Shown: piece after piece, positions 62,816 through 64,000 of the stretch
How the letters are laid out: every line of letters begins with the position of its first letter
Position numbering within the stretch: the stretch's first letter is position 1
From: Bacteroides mediterraneensis
GTDB lineage: Bacteria > Bacteroidota > Bacteroidia > Bacteroidales > Bacteroidaceae
NCBI RefSeq assembly: GCF_016900355.1
Contig: NZ_JACJKA010000006.1
Span: forward strand, 62,001-126,000
Length of the DNA stretch: 64,000 nt
Direction of reading: 5' to 3'
Position numbers and translations under genes: made by a program
The notes under the pieces: generated by a model
What the model was told of the DNA's origin: nothing
What the model saw: the letters and a program-made list of their open reading frames with translations, nothing else
Databases searched by the model: none

Positions 62816-64000
62816 ATGTCGGAATTGGCCCCTCTTATCAGTGATTTGGCATTAATATTGATTAGTGCCGGAGTTATCACGTTGATCTTTAAAAAATTAA
62901 AGCAGCCCCTTGTGTTGGGATATATTGTAGCGGGATTTGTGTGCAGTCCTCATTTTACGTTTACTCCTTCAGTGTCGGATGCAGACAATATCCAGACCTG
63001 GTCGGAGATTGGCGTGATTTTCTTGCTCTTTGCCTTGGGATTGGAGTTCAGCTTCAAGAAACTAATGAAGGTGGGTGGCTCGGCGATTATCTCGGCCTGT
63101 ACCATTATTTTCTGCATGATTGTGGTCGGGATTTTCGTAGGATGGCTGTTTGGCTGGAAACAGATGGACTGCATTTACTTAGGAGGTATGCTGGCCATGT
63201 CGTCTACTACCATTATTTATAAGGCATTTGATGATTTGGGATTACGGCAGCAACGTTTTGCAGGTTTGGTGCTCAGTATCCTGATTCTGGAAGATATATT
63301 GGCTATCGTGCTGATGGTGATGCTGTCCACGATGGCGGTGAGCAAGAATTTTGAAGGCAGTGAGATGATTTACAGCATCGGAAAACTGGTGTTCTTCCTG
63401 ATTTTGTGGTTTGTGGTGGGAATTTACCTCATTCCGTTGTTCTTGAAGAAAGCCCGCAAACTGATGAGTGATGAAACATTGCTGATTGTGTCGTTGGCAC
63501 TGTGTTTCGGCATGGTGGTGCTGGCAGCCCGGGTGGGATTCTCTCCCGCCTTCGGGGCCTTTATCATGGGTTCTATTCTGGCTGAAACCATTGAATCGGA
63601 GCATATCGACAAACTGGTGGCGCCGGTGAAAGACTTGTTTGGGGCTATCTTCTTTGTATCAGTCGGTATGATGGTCGACCCGAACATGATTGTGGAATAT
63701 ATCTGGCCGATTCTCGCTATTGTGGTGGCCATTCTGGTGGGGCAGACCATTTTCGGTACGGGAGGTGTGTTGCTGTCCGGTCAGCCGTTGAAGATAGCCA
63801 TGCAGTGCGGATTCAGTCTGACGCAGATTGGTGAATTTGCGTTCATCATTGCCGCACTGGGAGTCAGCCTGCATGTTACGAGTCATTTCCTGTATCCGAT
63901 TGTGGTGGCGGTGTCCGTCATCACAACCTTCCTTACTCCGTATATGATTCGTTTGTCAGGACCGGCTTATACCTTTGTCGACCGCCATTTGCCTCTGTTC
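62816..64000 (+). CDS. CPA2-family cation:proton antiporter (Kef type), cut by window end
   Basis: The open frame runs from the ATG at 62816 to the last base without a stop: 395 residues of the transport domain. It starts MSELAPLISDLALILISAG. CPA2 hallmarks are LKQPLVLGYIVAGF, WSEIGVIFLLFALGLEFSFKKL, MSSTTIIYKAFDDLG, LEDILAIVLMVML (with the conserved acidic residues) and the FSPAFGAFIMGSILAET block with VSVGMMVDP. In the full gene a C-terminal TrkA-N or TrkA-C domain is expected but lies outside. The likely role is K+ or Na+ exchange against protons. Confidence 0.93.
   Translation, partial: MSELAPLISDLALILISAGVITLIFKKLKQPLVLGYIVAGFVCSPHFTFTPSVSDADNIQTWSEIGVIFLLFALGLEFSFKKLMKVGGSAIISACTIIFCMIVVGIFVGWLFGWKQMDCIYLGGMLAMSSTTIIYKAFDDLGLRQQRFAGLVLSILILEDILAIVLMVMLSTMAVSKNFEGSEMIYSIGKLVFFLILWFVVGIYLIPLFLKKARKLMSDETLLIVSLALCFGMVVLAARVGFSPAFGAFIMGSILAETIESEHIDKLVAPVKDLFGAIFFVSVGMMVDPNMIVEYIWPILAIVVAILVGQTIFGTGGVLLSGQPLKIAMQCGFSLTQIGEFAFIIAALGVSLHVTSHFLYPIVVAVSVITTFLTPYMIRLSGPAYTFVDRHLPLF

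Overview
The window is chromosomal DNA from a Bacteroidaceae bacterium (Bacteroides or Phocaeicola type). The support is: a SusC/SusD pair; a signal-peptide/TPR/AraC-HTH regulator; families typical of this group (DUF4924, DUF4301, DUF1573, single-chain PurL of about 1235 residues); and many copies of the Bacteroidetes promoter -7 element TAnnTTTG at plausible distances from starts. I see no phage, transposon, integron or CRISPR locus. The right edge cuts a cation:proton antiporter gene. Layout, left to right: tRNA-Trp facing ilvE across a shared terminator (1-1.4 kb); a membrane-anchored TPR/AraC regulator ahead of a susC-susD-thioredoxin lipoprotein operon (1.7-9.6 kb); purL (9.8-13.5 kb); two overlapping tiny membrane-protein genes and a DcuB-type transporter (13.7-15.5 kb); a LysE-type exporter, DUF4924, rfbD, prfC operon (15.9-19.5 kb); MATE, rpsP, hydrolase, OPT transporter, DUF1573 and an RSH enzyme, all leftward (19.6-27.6 kb); a DUF4301 gene (27.7-29.3 kb). 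A 14.5 kb efflux block follows (29.4-43.9 kb): a leftward heavy-metal TolC-adaptor-CzcA operon with its two-component system, then a rightward AraC-linked adaptor-HAE1 pump-TolC operon. After it come a candidate small RNA or attenuator and a long leader before a split LysO lysine exporter (44.0-45.4 kb), a GNAT gene, padR-pspC, dnaK, a small lipoprotein, a Crp/Fnr regulator and two divergent MATE pumps (45.4-54.1 kb). The last part holds a leftward lipoprotein-helicase-SDR operon, a copper ATPase and the antiporter (54.1-64 kb). The most striking unexplained structure is a set of five intergenic arrays of short dyad-symmetric units spaced at exactly 22 bp (21 bp in one case): 15627-15714, 24675-24804, 44111-44194, 52451-52580 and 59987-60072. 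Two arrays share a motif; the other three are unrelated in sequence. What recurs is the geometry: units repeat at about two helical turns, four to six times, in spacers between genes. I know of no named element with this property. The second item is a 1416-residue protein joining a RecB/Cas4-like nuclease motif, a Dna2/Upf1-type SF1 helicase and a C-terminal methyltransferase-like fold, translationally coupled to a short-chain dehydrogenase.
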